DNA from: Asanoa siamensis
Lineage (GTDB): Bacteria > Actinomycetota > Actinomycetes > Mycobacteriales > Micromonosporaceae
Direction of reading: 5' to 3'
Assembly (NCBI RefSeq): GCF_016862555.1
Contig: NZ_BONE01000035.1
Span: forward strand, 24,628 to 88,627
Length of the DNA stretch: 64,000 nt
Made by a program: the position numbers and the translations under genes
In this document: positions 7,342 through 15,991 of the stretch, one piece after another
How positions within the stretch are numbered: the first letter of the stretch is position 1
Layout of the letters: each line of letters opens with the position of its first letter
Notes under the pieces: generated by a model
The model's database searches: none
Told to the model about the DNA's origin: nothing
The model's input: only the letters and a program-made list of their open reading frames with translations

Positions 7342-9812
7342 ATCCCGCTCCGGGTGATGTGCGCCGTGCGGGCGTCCTTGGTCACGTCGAACCGCACCGG
7401 CACCCGCTCGGCCAGCGCACCCACGTGGGTGACCACCCCGACCATCCGGTCGCCGCGGGCCGCCAGGCCCTCCAGCGTCGCCGCCACGGTGTCCAGCGTC
7501 GCCGCGTCCAGCGTCCCGAAGCCCTCGTCCAGCAGGATCGACTCCAGGCTGGCCGCCGACGTCGACATCCCGGCCAGCTGCTCGGCCAGCGCCAGCGCGA
7601 GTGCCAGCGACGCCTGGAACGTCTCCCCGCCCGAGAGCGTCCGGACACCGCGCCGCAGCCCGGCGTCGTGGTGGTCGACGACCGAGAACTCGCCCTTCTC
7701 GTGCACCAGGTCGTACTGCCCGCCCGACAGCTCCCGCAGGATCCGCGACGCGCCCTCGACCAGCAGGTCGAGCGCCTCCTCCAGCAGCCAGCGCTCGAAG
7801 TTGTTGGCCCGCAGGTGACCGGCCAGCGACTTGGCCACCTGGCCGTCGCGCTCGTGCGCGGACCGCTTGTCGAGCAGACCCTGCGCCTGCGCGCGGCGCT
7901 CCTCGACCCGGTCGTGCGCCGCCGTCGCGCGCTCGACCGCCACCGTGGCCGCCCGGACGTGGTCGTCGGGTGCCGGCAGGCCGGCCTCGACGAACGCCGC
8001 GTCGAGCCGCTCCCGCGCCGCGGCGACCGTAGCCGCGGCCTCGGCGGCGCCGGCCGCCAGCGCGGACCGGGCCGACCGTCGGTTGTCCACTTCGGACGAC
8101 GACCAGCCGGACAGTGCCGACCAGGACGCGGCCAGGTCCTCACGGGCCGCGGCCGGCGGGCCGAACCGGGCCACCGCGTCGCGGGTCGCGTCGAACTCCG
8201 TCCACCCGCGGGTCAGCCGCTGCTCCGCCGCGGCGCGGCCGGCGTTGGCCGTGCGCGCCTGCTCGCGGGCCGACTTCAGCGCGGCGACCGCGCCGTCGAG
8301 CGTCTTCTGCAGCGACGCCAGCGTCGCCAGCTCACGGCGCAGCGCGGCGACACCCGGCGAGGTGGCGAGCTGCTCGTCGAGGGCCGCCAGCCGGACCACG
8401 AGCTGCTCGTGCTGGGCGCGGGCCCGGTCGAGGGTACGTTCCAGTGCGCGCGCCGCCTTCTCCCGCTCGGCGACCTGGGCCTGCGCCTTCTCGTCGGCGG
8501 CCTTGGCGGCGTGGCCGGCCTTCTCCGCCGCCGGCACCGCGGACGACGACGGCACGGCGGGCACGGTCGACACGGGCTGTTCGCAGACCGGGCAGGGCGC
8601 GCCGGCGTGCAGGTGCACCCGCAGCGCGCCGGCCCGGTCGGCCGCCTGCGCGTCCTGGTAGGCCCGCCGGGCCGCCTCCAGCTCGGCGGCCGTTCGCAGG
8701 GCCTGGGCGCGGGCCTTCTCCAGCGCCGCCGCCGCGGACCGGTGCTCGGCGACCGCGCTCGACAGTCCGTCCTGGAGCGACGCCGCCTCGGCGGTCACCG
8801 CGTCGTGCTCCTCGTGCGCGCGCAGCAGCAGGCGCAGCGCCGCCGGGTCGCCGGCCGCGGCCAACTCGCCGCGCAGCTTCTCCTCGCGGTCCTCGGCGGC
8901 TGTGACCGCCTCGGCGGCCGTGGTGGCCGCCTCCCGGGCGGTCGTCGCCGCCTCGGCCAGCTCCGTGACGCCGCGCGGCGGGCGGACCCGGTCGAGCAGC
9001 GCGATCTCGTCGTCGAGGGCGGCGAGCCCCGCGGTGACCTCGGCCGCCAGCCGCTGCGCCTCGGCGAGCGCGGGCATCCCCTCGGTGACCCGGGTCGCCA
9101 GGGCCAGCATCGCGTCGACCCGCTCGGCGGCCGCCGCGAGCGCCTCGTCGGAGGTGTCGTCGAGGCCGGCCAGGAGCTGGTCGACCGCGCGCAGGTCGGC
9201 GTCGGCCTGCTGCGCGCGGGCGGTGGCGCGGCGCTGGATGTCCTCGTAGACGTGCAGCCCGAGCAGGTTGACCAGGATCTGCTGGCGGGTGGCCGGCTTG
9301 GCGTGCAGGAAGTCGGCGAACTGGCCCTGCGGGAGGATCACGCAGCTCGTGAACTGCTCGTACGGCAGCCCGACCGCGTGCAGCACCGCCTCGTCCATCT
9401 CGGCGGGCGTGCCGGCCAGCACGTCACCCAGGTCCTCGGGCGTCATCCCGGTGTCGAGTTTGGACACGTCGAAGTTGTCGGGCATCTGCTGCAGCCCGGC
9501 GCCGCCGGTCTTCACGTTGCCGCGGCTGTCCCGGCGGACGACCCGCGTGGCCACGTAGCGGGCGCCGCCGGACTCGAAGACCAGCCGGACCCGGGCCTCG
9601 GTCGCCGACGGCGACAGCGCGTTCGCGATGCCCCGGCTGCTTCCCCACCGCGGCACCTGACCGTAGAGCGCGAAACAGATCGCGTCGAGCACAGTGGACT
9701 TGCCGGCACCGGTCGGCCCGACGAGCGCGAAGAAGTCGGCATCGGTGAAGTCGACGGTCGTCTCGTCCCGGAAGACGGTGAACCCCGCCATGTCCAACCG
9801 AAGGGGTCTCAT
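7338..9812 (-). CDS. sbcC: Exonuclease subunit SbcC (Rad50-like SMC ATPase)
   Basis: SbcC is the ATPase partner of the SbcD nuclease in the complex that opens hairpins and trims DNA ends. The 824-residue protein has an N-terminal Walker A, GPTGAGKS, near 32-39, and two long Ala/Glu/Arg-rich coiled coils. They flank a zinc hook CPVC at about 406-409. The ABC signature LSGGE is in the C-terminal lobe, followed by the Walker B/D-loop ILLDEGFGTLD. The length is shorter than E. coli SbcC, as usual for actinobacteria. The start at 9812 is two bases downstream of a hairpin that contains its ribosome binding site. The stop overlaps the NurA start by 4 bases. Confidence 0.95.
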   Translation of the reverse strand: MRPLRLDMAGFTVFRDETTVDFTDADFFALVGPTGAGKSTVLDAICFALYGQVPRWGSSRGIANALSPSATEARVRLVFESGGARYVATRVVRRDSRGNVKTGGAGLQQMPDNFDVSKLDTGMTPEDLGDVLAGTPAEMDEAVLHAVGLPYEQFTSCVILPQGQFADFLHAKPATRQQILVNLLGLHVYEDIQRRATARAQQADADLRAVDQLLAGLDDTSDEALAAAAERVDAMLALATRVTEGMPALAEAQRLAAEVTAGLAALDDEIALLDRVRPPRGVTELAEAATTAREAATTAAEAVTAAEDREEKLRGELAAAGDPAALRLLLRAHEEHDAVTAEAASLQDGLSSAVAEHRSAAAALEKARAQALRTAAELEAARRAYQDAQAADRAGALRVHLHAGAPCPVCEQPVSTVPAVPSSSAVPAAEKAGHAAKAADEKAQAQVAEREKAARALERTLDRARAQHEQLVVRLAALDEQLATSPGVAALRRELATLASLQKTLDGAVAALKSAREQARTANAGRAAAEQRLTRGWTEFDATRDAVARFGPPAAAREDLAASWSALSGWSSSEVDNRRSARSALAAGAAEAAATVAAARERLDAAFVEAGLPAPDDHVRAATVAVERATAAHDRVEERRAQAQGLLDKRSAHERDGQVAKSLAGHLRANNFERWLLEEALDLLVEGASRILRELSGGQYDLVHEKGEFSVVDHHDAGLRRGVRTLSGGETFQASLALALALAEQLAGMSTSAASLESILLDEGFGTLDAATLDTVAATLEGLAARGDRMVGVVTHVGALAERVPVRFDVTKDARTAHITRSGI

Positions 9813-9814
9813 GC

Positions 9815-9839
9815 CTCGACCTCACTTCGTGAGATCGAG
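9815..9839 (-). promoter_or_regulatory. RNA hairpin enclosing the sbcC ribosome binding site
   Basis: In the sense RNA of the operon, eleven base pairs (one G-U) can form around a GAA loop. The 3' arm contains GAGG, seven bases from the sbcC ATG, so the fold would mask the Shine-Dalgarno sequence. It occupies part of the 73-bp gap between sbcD and sbcC. Confidence 0.55.
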
Positions 9840-9885
9840 CAGGAGCCCTGGGTCGCTGAGCCACCTGGTTCGGTCGCAAGCTCCC

Positions 9886-11031
9886 TCACGCCGACGCCTC
9901 CTCGTAAAGCTCGTCGAACAGGTCCCGTACGCCGTCGTCCTCGACGCCCCGGGATTCGAGGTAGTCGGCGAACAGCTCGCGTGGTGAGCGGCCGGCCCGT
10001 TCCTCGGCCCGTGGCCCCGGCGCAGACGCGACCAGGTCCGGGTCGATCCGCACCTCCAGCGCCCGCGGCAGCAGTTCCTGCACCTCCTCGCGCAGCCCCG
10101 CCCGCGGCGTCTCGCGCACGTAGACCCGCAGCCACGCCTCGCCGGGATCGACCGTGGCGAGCTGCTCCAGCGTGCCGCGCAGCGTGCGCAGGGGCACTGC
10201 GGCCGTCACCGGCACCTCGCGGACCTTGGCCGCCGCCTTCGCACCGACGTCGACGATCGACACGGCGGGCACGTTCTCGGCCTCGCCGAAGTCGATCGCC
10301 AGCGGGCTGCCGCTGTAGCGCACCGGGCAGGGGCCGAGCACCGTCTGCGCCCTGTGCAGGTGGCCGAGCGCGACGTAGTGGGTGGTGGTCGGGAACACGG
10401 TGGCCGGCACGGCGTAGCCCAGCACGGTCTGCGCCTCGCGCTCCCCGCCGCCCTGGCTCGCGCCGACGACCGTCACGTGCGCGGTCACCAGGTTGACCAC
10501 GCCCGGCTCCCCGAAGCCTTCCGTGAGCTTGCCGAGCAGCCGCGACAGGTGGTCGGCGTACGTCTGGGTCGCCTCGGCGGCGGTCAGGTCGTACATCTCG
10601 ACCGCGCGGACCGCGTACCGCTGGGACAGGAACGGCAGGGCGACCAGCCGCCACCGCTCGCCGCCGGCGGTCGTGCCCTCGATGACGTGCTCGGCGGGAT
10701 TTTCCCGGACGCTGCCGCGCAGCGTGATGCCGGCCGCGTCGGCCCACGGCCGCAGCGCGTCGAGCGCCGCGCCGTTGTCGTGGTTGCCGCCGATCGCCAC
10801 CACGTCGGCGCCGGTGCGGCGCAGGGCCGACAGCGCGCGGGTGACCAGCCTGGTCGAGTCGGGCGTCGGGGTCGCGGTGTCGTACAGGTCACCGGCCACG
10901 ATCACCAGGTCGGGTTTCTCCGCGCGGGCGATCTCGACCACCTGCGCGAGCACCGCGACGTGCTCCTCGGCCCTCGACTGTCCCTTGAGGACCTTGCCGA
11001 CGTGCCAGTCGGAGGTGTGCAGGACGCGCAC
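9886..11031 (-). CDS. sbcD: Exonuclease subunit SbcD (Mre11-like)
   Basis: SbcD is the metal-dependent nuclease subunit that pairs with SbcC. The 381-residue protein shows all calcineurin-type phosphoesterase motifs: SDWHVG (residues 7-12), VAGDLYD (about 46), GGNHDN (about 81), TAHV (about 184) and GHLHRAQ (about 221), then YSGSP. These residues coordinate two metal ions. The C-terminal 100 residues form the capping/SbcC-contact region. It lies 12 bases downstream of the HerA-like gene and 73 bases upstream of sbcC. No frameshift or missing motif is seen. Confidence 0.95.
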   Translation of the reverse strand: MRVLHTSDWHVGKVLKGQSRAEEHVAVLAQVVEIARAEKPDLVIVAGDLYDTATPTPDSTRLVTRALSALRRTGADVVAIGGNHDNGAALDALRPWADAAGITLRGSVRENPAEHVIEGTTAGGERWRLVALPFLSQRYAVRAVEMYDLTAAEATQTYADHLSRLLGKLTEGFGEPGVVNLVTAHVTVVGASQGGGEREAQTVLGYAVPATVFPTTTHYVALGHLHRAQTVLGPCPVRYSGSPLAIDFGEAENVPAVSIVDVGAKAAAKVREVPVTAAVPLRTLRGTLEQLATVDPGEAWLRVYVRETPRAGLREEVQELLPRALEVRIDPDLVASAPGPRAEERAGRSPRELFADYLESRGVEDDGVRDLFDELYEEASA

Positions 11032-11043
11032 GGGATGGACCTC

Positions 11044-12807
11044 CTAGAACGGGATGTCGTCGTCGGACAGCGCGCCCGACCGCGAGCCGACCACCGCGAA
11101 CGGGTCGGCCGACTGGGTGACCGAGCGCAGCGAGCCGGTCGGCGCCGCGCCCGCCTCGGAGTGCCGGGTCGCCCACGACGGGAACGGGAACTCTAGACAG
11201 AGCGGCACCGGGATGTCGGGCTGGTTGACGAACATGGTGCCGGGCTTGGCGAGCAGCACCCGCTGCCGCTGGGCGGGCGGCAGGAAGCCGTACTCCGGGC
11301 GCGACGCCTCGGCGGGGTCGAGCCGGCCGACCACCCGTACGGCCGAGTTCGTGACGATCCGGCGCTCGACCTCGCTCGCCGTCTGCTGCGCGCCGACCAG
11401 GATCACGCCGAGCGAGCGGCCGCGCTCGGCGATGTCGAGCAGCACCTCCTTGATGGGCGACGAGCCCTCGCGCGGCGCGTATTTGTTGAGCTCGTCGAGG
11501 ACCACGAAGAGCAGCGGCTTGGCGGTGCCCTTCTTCTCCTTGCGCTCGAACTCCTTCTTGAGCGTCACGCCGACCACGAACCGCTGCGCGCGGTCGGGCA
11601 GGTTGTGCAGGTCGACGACGGTGACCTGGGCGCTCTCGTCGGTGTTGATCTGGTGCGGCCGCCGGGTGGCCAGGTCGCCGCGGATCAACCGGCCGAGGTC
11701 GCGCTTGCTGGCGATCAGCCGGCGGGCGAACGCGTTGATGGTGCCGAGCCCGACCGCGCTGCCCGTCCAGCCGTGCCGGGTCTCGTCGTCGGAGAGTTGC
11801 GCGACGACGAAGTCGACCAGGTCGGCGTAGGAGCTGAGCCGGGTGCCGTCGATCGCGACCCCACCGTCGGCCGGCACCGCGTGCCGGGCCAGATGGGCGG
11901 TCACCGCGTGCACCACCATGGTGTATTGCTGCCGCTCGTCGTCGGCGTCGGCGAAGACGTAGGGCAGCAGACCGCCGCCGCAGAACTCCTCGAGCGTCCA
12001 GTAGAAGCTGTCGACGCCGGAGAGCCGACTGCTCACGTCGGGCGTGCCGGACGCGTCGCCCAGCCGCGGCGGCGCGTAGACCCGCACGTCGTCGAACGGC
12101 TTGGCCGGCAGGCCGAGCCCGGCGTAGGCGGCCGTCGTCCGGTCGTCGAGCTTGACGTTGGGGTGGTCGAGGAAGAGCAGGTCCTCGCCCTTGACGTTGA
12201 AGATGAGCGCCTTGGCGTTGACGGCGTCGCCACCGAGCGCACCCGAGTTGAACACCGAGTAGAGCAGGAACGTCGCGAAGCTGGTCTTCGTGGCGACGCC
12301 GGAGATGCCGGAGATCGACACGTGCGCGCCGCGGGTGCCGTCGAGGAAGTCGGCGTTGAGGTAGACCGGGATGCCGTCGCGTCCCGTACCCATCGGGATC
12401 TGCCGTTCCATCCGGTCGAAGTGCAGCGCCGCGGCCCGCAGGTCGCCGGTGGCCCGGTGCACCATCGCGCCCGGCGCGGGCGGGACGTAGAGCTCGGGGT
12501 CGACCCGGGTGACGGTGATCTCGGCCGCCTCCTGCACCTGGGCGGGCAGCGTGCCGTCGGCGATCGAGAAGACGTCGGAGTCGAAGACCGCGCCCTCGTG
12601 CCGGGCGCGCACCTGGGTCACCACGCCGGCGATCCGCACGGGCGGGCGATCGGGCAGCTCACGGGTCGTCACCACGACGTCGTCGAGCTGCAGGTAGCTG
12701 CCCGGCGAGACCGCCGTCCAGAACTGCAGCGGAGTGGCGTCGGAGGTGCCGAGCACCCGACCGACCGCACTCTGCTCACCCATCGCTCCCACTACCACGA
12801 CTCGCAT
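11044..12807 (-). CDS. HerA-like DNA-translocase ATPase (DUF87 family)
   Basis: This 587-residue protein heads the SbcD-SbcC-NurA operon. It has an N-terminal barrel-type HAS domain (RVLGTSDATPLQFW...), then a RecA-type ATPase of the HerA/FtsK class. The Walker A region reads SGVATKTS at about 170, a variant without the classical GxGKS. Walker B is FVVLDELNKYAP at about 432, followed by VGAQQTASEVERR (sensor-like) and VVGRLDPAE. HerA is known to form a hexamer that feeds DNA to NurA. The ATG at 12807 follows an in-frame stop and has no ribosome binding site. An in-frame ATG at 12783 (MGEQSAVG) is preceded by GGGAG at very short spacing and may be the real start. Confidence 0.85.
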   Translation of the reverse strand: MRVVVVGAMGEQSAVGRVLGTSDATPLQFWTAVSPGSYLQLDDVVVTTRELPDRPPVRIAGVVTQVRARHEGAVFDSDVFSIADGTLPAQVQEAAEITVTRVDPELYVPPAPGAMVHRATGDLRAAALHFDRMERQIPMGTGRDGIPVYLNADFLDGTRGAHVSISGISGVATKTSFATFLLYSVFNSGALGGDAVNAKALIFNVKGEDLLFLDHPNVKLDDRTTAAYAGLGLPAKPFDDVRVYAPPRLGDASGTPDVSSRLSGVDSFYWTLEEFCGGGLLPYVFADADDERQQYTMVVHAVTAHLARHAVPADGGVAIDGTRLSSYADLVDFVVAQLSDDETRHGWTGSAVGLGTINAFARRLIASKRDLGRLIRGDLATRRPHQINTDESAQVTVVDLHNLPDRAQRFVVGVTLKKEFERKEKKGTAKPLLFVVLDELNKYAPREGSSPIKEVLLDIAERGRSLGVILVGAQQTASEVERRIVTNSAVRVVGRLDPAEASRPEYGFLPPAQRQRVLLAKPGTMFVNQPDIPVPLCLEFPFPSWATRHSEAGAAPTGSLRSVTQSADPFAVVGSRSGALSDDDIPF

Positions 12808-12914
12808 CTTGCAACATCAGTACGACCAGCTCCCAGCCGACTCGCGGGAGGGTGACAGATGAGATGAAAGAGAGTTTCACCCTTTTGGGGCGGGTACGCG
12901 GCGATGCTCGGCGA

Positions 12915-13594
12915 TCACCTCGTCACCAACGGACGCAGCGCGGCCGCCCGCGCGCGCCGCCAGCCGGCGATGCCCGGCATCGTCGCGTCCTGGATCGTCG
13001 CGGCGCGGATGCTCCACATCCCCGCGAGGCCCACGACGAACCTGGACGCCTCCGGCGGCAGCGCCCGCAACAGCCGGTGAGCCCGCTCCGTCGACGCTTC
13101 CGGGCCGAGGACCTGACCGGTGGCGACGACGTCCGCGGCCTGCTGCGCGAGGTCGATCCACGGGGCGCCGGCCGCCGCGTACGCCCAGTCGAGCAGCACC
13201 GCGGATCCCGCGTCGACGGCCGTGTTGTCGAGGCGGACGTCGCGTCGGTCCACTGCCGTTCCGTGACGCCGGGCGCCCAGGTGGTGGCCATCGCGACCCA
13301 CGGCCCGTGCGTGACGGTGGCGAGCCGGCGGGGCGCCGGCACCGTGGGCGGCAGGGCGTCCAGGACCTCGGACTCCTGCAGGATCATCCGGTGGTTGTGG
13401 GCACGTACGTCGGCGGACACGGCCTTGACGAAGACCTGCCGTCCGTCGGCGAGGCGCAGGGCCACGGCGGGGCCGGGTGACATGCCGCCGTGCAGGTCCG
13501 TGTGGCCGACGATCGCGGCGCCGAGCGCCCCGGCGACGGCCTCCCGCACCGGTGCCGGCGTGTCGGCCCAGGCGGCCCGCGCGGTGAACGTCAC
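12915..13594 (-). pseudogene. Decayed phosphotransferase (APH/choline-kinase-like), frameshifted with internal deletion
   Basis: The first ~115 codons from the GTG at 13594 read as the N-lobe of an aminoglycoside-phosphotransferase-family kinase: a Lys in ADGRQVFVKAV, then Glu in ILQESEVLDAL, and the hinge TVTHGPWVAMATTWAPG. From about 13245 downward the same frame becomes meaningless Arg/Ser-rich sequence. The coding signal jumps to the other frame: DVRLDNTAVDAG, LLDWAYAAAGAPWIDLAQQ, ending in AALRPLVTR at about 12915. About 70-100 residues normally present between hinge and catalytic loop are absent, and the catalytic HGD is replaced by RRD at the junction. This indicates a deletion plus frameshift, so the product would be inactive. 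Confidence 0.8.
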
Positions 13595-13600
13595 GCGCGC

Positions 13601-13606
13601 ATCCTA
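13601..13606 (-). promoter_or_regulatory. Leaderless -10 element of the decayed kinase
   Basis: TAGGAT on the minus strand ends 6 bases before the GTG at 13594, so the promoter seems to have survived the decay of the coding region. Confidence 0.4.
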
Positions 13607-13708
13607 GGCCTCCCCCGGGCGAGGGAGGCGGATTCCCGCCGGCGGGGGAAGGCGTACGCGGCGCGGCTTGTGACGGTTGCGCTGCCGCTATCTCTGGGGG
13701 GATCCGCG

Positions 13709-13873
13709 ATGACCACCGGCCGCCGGCGCAACCTGCTCGACCTGGCGTCACAGGAGTGGGGCCGGCCCCCACGGCCCTGGCTGATCGCCGCTGTCGGCGG
13801 CCTCGCGCTCACCGCCCTCGGCTGCACGCTCGTCGAAGTCGCCCGCAAGCGGGCATTGACGCCCGGGCCGTGA
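13709..13873 (+). CDS. Small single-pass membrane protein
   Basis: The 54-residue protein has a basic, polar N-terminus (TTGRRRNLLDLASQEWGRPPRPW), one membrane segment at about residues 26-43 (LIAAVGGLALTALGCTLVEV), and a short basic tail. A G-rich ribosome binding site (GGGGGGA) sits about six bases upstream of the ATG. It precedes the enoyl-CoA hydratase gene by 60 bases. I do not recognise a family. Coding is supported by the start signal and the sensible topology only. Confidence 0.6.
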   Translation: MTTGRRRNLLDLASQEWGRPPRPWLIAAVGGLALTALGCTLVEVARKRALTPGP

Positions 13874-13933
13874 GCCGCATCGGTTACGGTCGGGGTTCCG
13901 GGCCCGTACCCGATGCCGTGGAAGGTGATCCAC

Positions 13934-14770
13934 GTGGGGCAACTGACCATCACCAGGGAGTCGCCGGCGTTCTGGCGCGCCTCGTTCGACAATCCGCCGG
14001 TCAACGTCTTCGGCGCGCAGATGATCATCGAGATGCGCGCCCTGCTCGACGCGGCGGAGCGCGACCCCGATCTCGTCGTCATCGTGTTCGAGAGCGCCAA
14101 CTCCGACTACTTCATCGCGCACTGGGATCTGGCCGACGACCTGGCCGCCCTGGCCGACCAGCCGCCGCCGGTCACCGGTCAGCAGCCCTTCGTCGACGTC
14201 ATGGTGCGCCTGAGCAGGCTGCCCGTCCTGACGATCAGCAAGATCCGCGGTCGGGCGCGCGGGGCCGGCAGCGAGTTCCTGCTGGCCACCGACATCCGGT
14301 TCGCGAGCCGGGAGCGCACCCTGATCGGCCAGTTCGAGATGGGCGCGGGCAGCGTCCCGCCGGGTGGCGGGGCTCCGGCCCGGCTGCCGCGTCTCGTCGG
14401 TCGCGGGCGGGCCCTGGAGATCCTGATGGGCGCGCAGGACTTCGACGGCGACCTCGCCGAGCGGTACGGCTACGTCAACCGCGCCGTCCCGGATGCCGAC
14501 CTCGACGAGTTCGTCACCGCGTTCGCCGCCCGGGTGTCGACGTTCGACCGTGGCGCGGTGGCCGAGATGAAGGGCTGGGTCGACGCCATCACCCTTCCCG
14601 ACGACGGCGAGTTCCCGCCGCAGTCGGCCGCCTTCGCTGCCCGGCTGGGCGGCGAGCGCTACCGCCGGTGGGCGGAAGGCGCGTTCGCGGCCGGCCTCCA
14701 GCAGCCGGGCGACGTCGAGGAGCGCCTCGGCACCCGCTCCGTCGACTTCTCCTCGCACCGTCTGAACTGA
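13934..14770 (+). CDS. Enoyl-CoA hydratase/isomerase family protein
   Basis: The 278-residue crotonase-fold protein begins GQLTITRESPAFWRASFDNPPVN, the usual opening of this family. The oxyanion-hole and active-site region is altered: the SAxxDYFIAHWDL stretch near 60 replaces the typical GADL loop, and GRARGAGSEFLLATDIRFA near 115-133 keeps the second helix. The GTG at 13934 is chosen because GGAAGG lies eight bases upstream, and the ATG at 13913 has no site. Family members hydrate enoyl-CoA in beta-oxidation, but crotonase homologues also do other CoA chemistry, so the substrate is open. No other fatty-acid gene is adjacent. Confidence 0.85.
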   Translation: MGQLTITRESPAFWRASFDNPPVNVFGAQMIIEMRALLDAAERDPDLVVIVFESANSDYFIAHWDLADDLAALADQPPPVTGQQPFVDVMVRLSRLPVLTISKIRGRARGAGSEFLLATDIRFASRERTLIGQFEMGAGSVPPGGGAPARLPRLVGRGRALEILMGAQDFDGDLAERYGYVNRAVPDADLDEFVTAFAARVSTFDRGAVAEMKGWVDAITLPDDGEFPPQSAAFAARLGGERYRRWAEGAFAAGLQQPGDVEERLGTRSVDFSSHRLN

Positions 14771-14773
14771 GGA

Positions 14774-15931
14774 TCACGGGCGCAGGGTGTCGACGCGGGC
14801 CACCGCCTGGTCGATCTGGGCCTGCGTGACGCGGCCGTCGCGGACGAGGTTGACGACGTTGTCGAGGGTCTCCTCGACGATGTTCGGGTTGTAGACCTGC
14901 TGGTTCGCGAACACGAGCAGGTCGAGGCCCGCCTGCAGGCCCAGGGTGACCGCCTCGTTCTGGCCGTACCGGTTGAGGATCGCGGCGGCCTGCATGTCGT
15001 CGCTGACGGTCGGGCCCTGGAAGCCGAGTTGGCCGCGGAGCAGGTCCGTGACCACCGCCCGCGACAGCGAGGTCGGCAGGCGCGGGTCGAGTTGCGTGTT
15101 GATCAGGTGCGCCACGAGTACGGAGTCCGCCATGCCGTTGCGGATCAGCTGCTGGAATGGCAAGAGCTCAGTGCGCCGCCAGGTGCGGCTGACGTCGACC
15201 ACGTCGAAATCGGTGTTGCCCGTCGCCGTGCCGAAGCCCGGGAAGTGCTTGATCGACGTCTTCACGGCGCCGGCGCGGTGGACCTGGATCTCCTCGGTCG
15301 CGTTGGTCACGACCACGCCGACATCGGCGGAGAAGCTGCGGCCGAGCTGGCCGATCGCCGGGTTGTTCGGGTTCAGGTCCAGGTCGACGACCGGTGCGTA
15401 GTTCAGGTTGGCGCCGATCGACCGCAGGCTGTCGACGATCTGCTGTGCCCAGGCCCGGGTCGCGGGCGGCGAGTTCTGTGCCCCGATCTCGGCCTCGGAC
15501 TTGGTCGCGGGGAAGCCGTTGCCCGGGTTGAGGCGGGCGACCCGGCCGCCCTCCTGGTCGATCGAGACGATGAGCCGACCCGGTGAGGCCTGCTTCAGGC
15601 TGCGGACCAGCGCGGTCACCTGGGCGGGCGAGGTGATGTTGCGCGGGCCGTCCGTCGCCAGGTCCCGGTCGAACAGGATGACCCCGCCGAGGCCGTTCCG
15701 GACCGCCCGCACGATCCAGTCGTTGTCGTCGACCGCCTCGCCCCGGAAGCCGACCACGAGCAGGCTGGAGATCTTGCGGCGCAGCGCGGCCTCGTCGAAG
15801 GTGGGTGTCGGGCTCGCCGGCTGTCGCGGGGCCGTCTCGGCCGTGCTGGCACCGCAGCCCGCGAGACCCGCGACCACGGCCGAGCCGACGCCGGCCAGCA
15901 GCCGCCGGCGGGTCACGGACGCATCGTTCAC
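14774..15931 (-). CDS. Glycoside hydrolase family 3 lipoprotein (NagZ-like)
   Basis: This is an exported protein of about 385 residues. The N-terminus has a twin-arginine motif (RRRLL) and a lipobox ending LAGC, so it is probably Tat-exported and lipid-anchored. The GH3 N-domain shows IDQEGGRVARL near 125, KHFPGFG near 215 (KHFPGHG in typical NagZ) and the nucleophile in VSDDM near 310. NagZ enzymes release N-acetylglucosamine from muropeptides. The outside location suggests cell-wall recycling or remodelling. The GTG at 15931 is chosen because a TAGCGT -10 element lies 7 bases before it; a GTG at 15940 would overlap that element. Confidence 0.88.
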   Translation of the reverse strand: MNDASVTRRRLLAGVGSAVVAGLAGCGASTAETAPRQPASPTPTFDEAALRRKISSLLVVGFRGEAVDDNDWIVRAVRNGLGGVILFDRDLATDGPRNITSPAQVTALVRSLKQASPGRLIVSIDQEGGRVARLNPGNGFPATKSEAEIGAQNSPPATRAWAQQIVDSLRSIGANLNYAPVVDLDLNPNNPAIGQLGRSFSADVGVVVTNATEEIQVHRAGAVKTSIKHFPGFGTATGNTDFDVVDVSRTWRRTELLPFQQLIRNGMADSVLVAHLINTQLDPRLPTSLSRAVVTDLLRGQLGFQGPTVSDDMQAAAILNRYGQNEAVTLGLQAGLDLLVFANQQVYNPNIVEETLDNVVNLVRDGRVTQAQIDQAVARVDTLRP

Positions 15932-15938
15932 CGCACCC

Positions 15939-15944
15939 ACGCTA
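15939..15944 (-). promoter_or_regulatory. Leaderless -10 element for GH3 lipoprotein
   Basis: TAGCGT on the minus strand ends 7 bases before the GTG at 15931. Confidence 0.45.
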
Positions 15945-15991
15945 CGGGCGATCTTCGGACCTGACGCCCATATCGACGGGCTCCACCGGAG

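Noticed and set aside
7359..10496. Long plus-strand open frame of over 1000 codons
   Set aside because: It is the antisense of sbcC and sbcD, Arg/Gly-rich with no domain, and a product of high third-position GC.
6373..12807. Classical defence island or prophage
   Set aside because: No toxin, restriction, integrase or phage structural gene is near. The operon itself is repair-type.
12877..13772. Two separate kinase-like genes in different frames
   Set aside because: They are the two halves of one broken phosphotransferase rather than independent genes.
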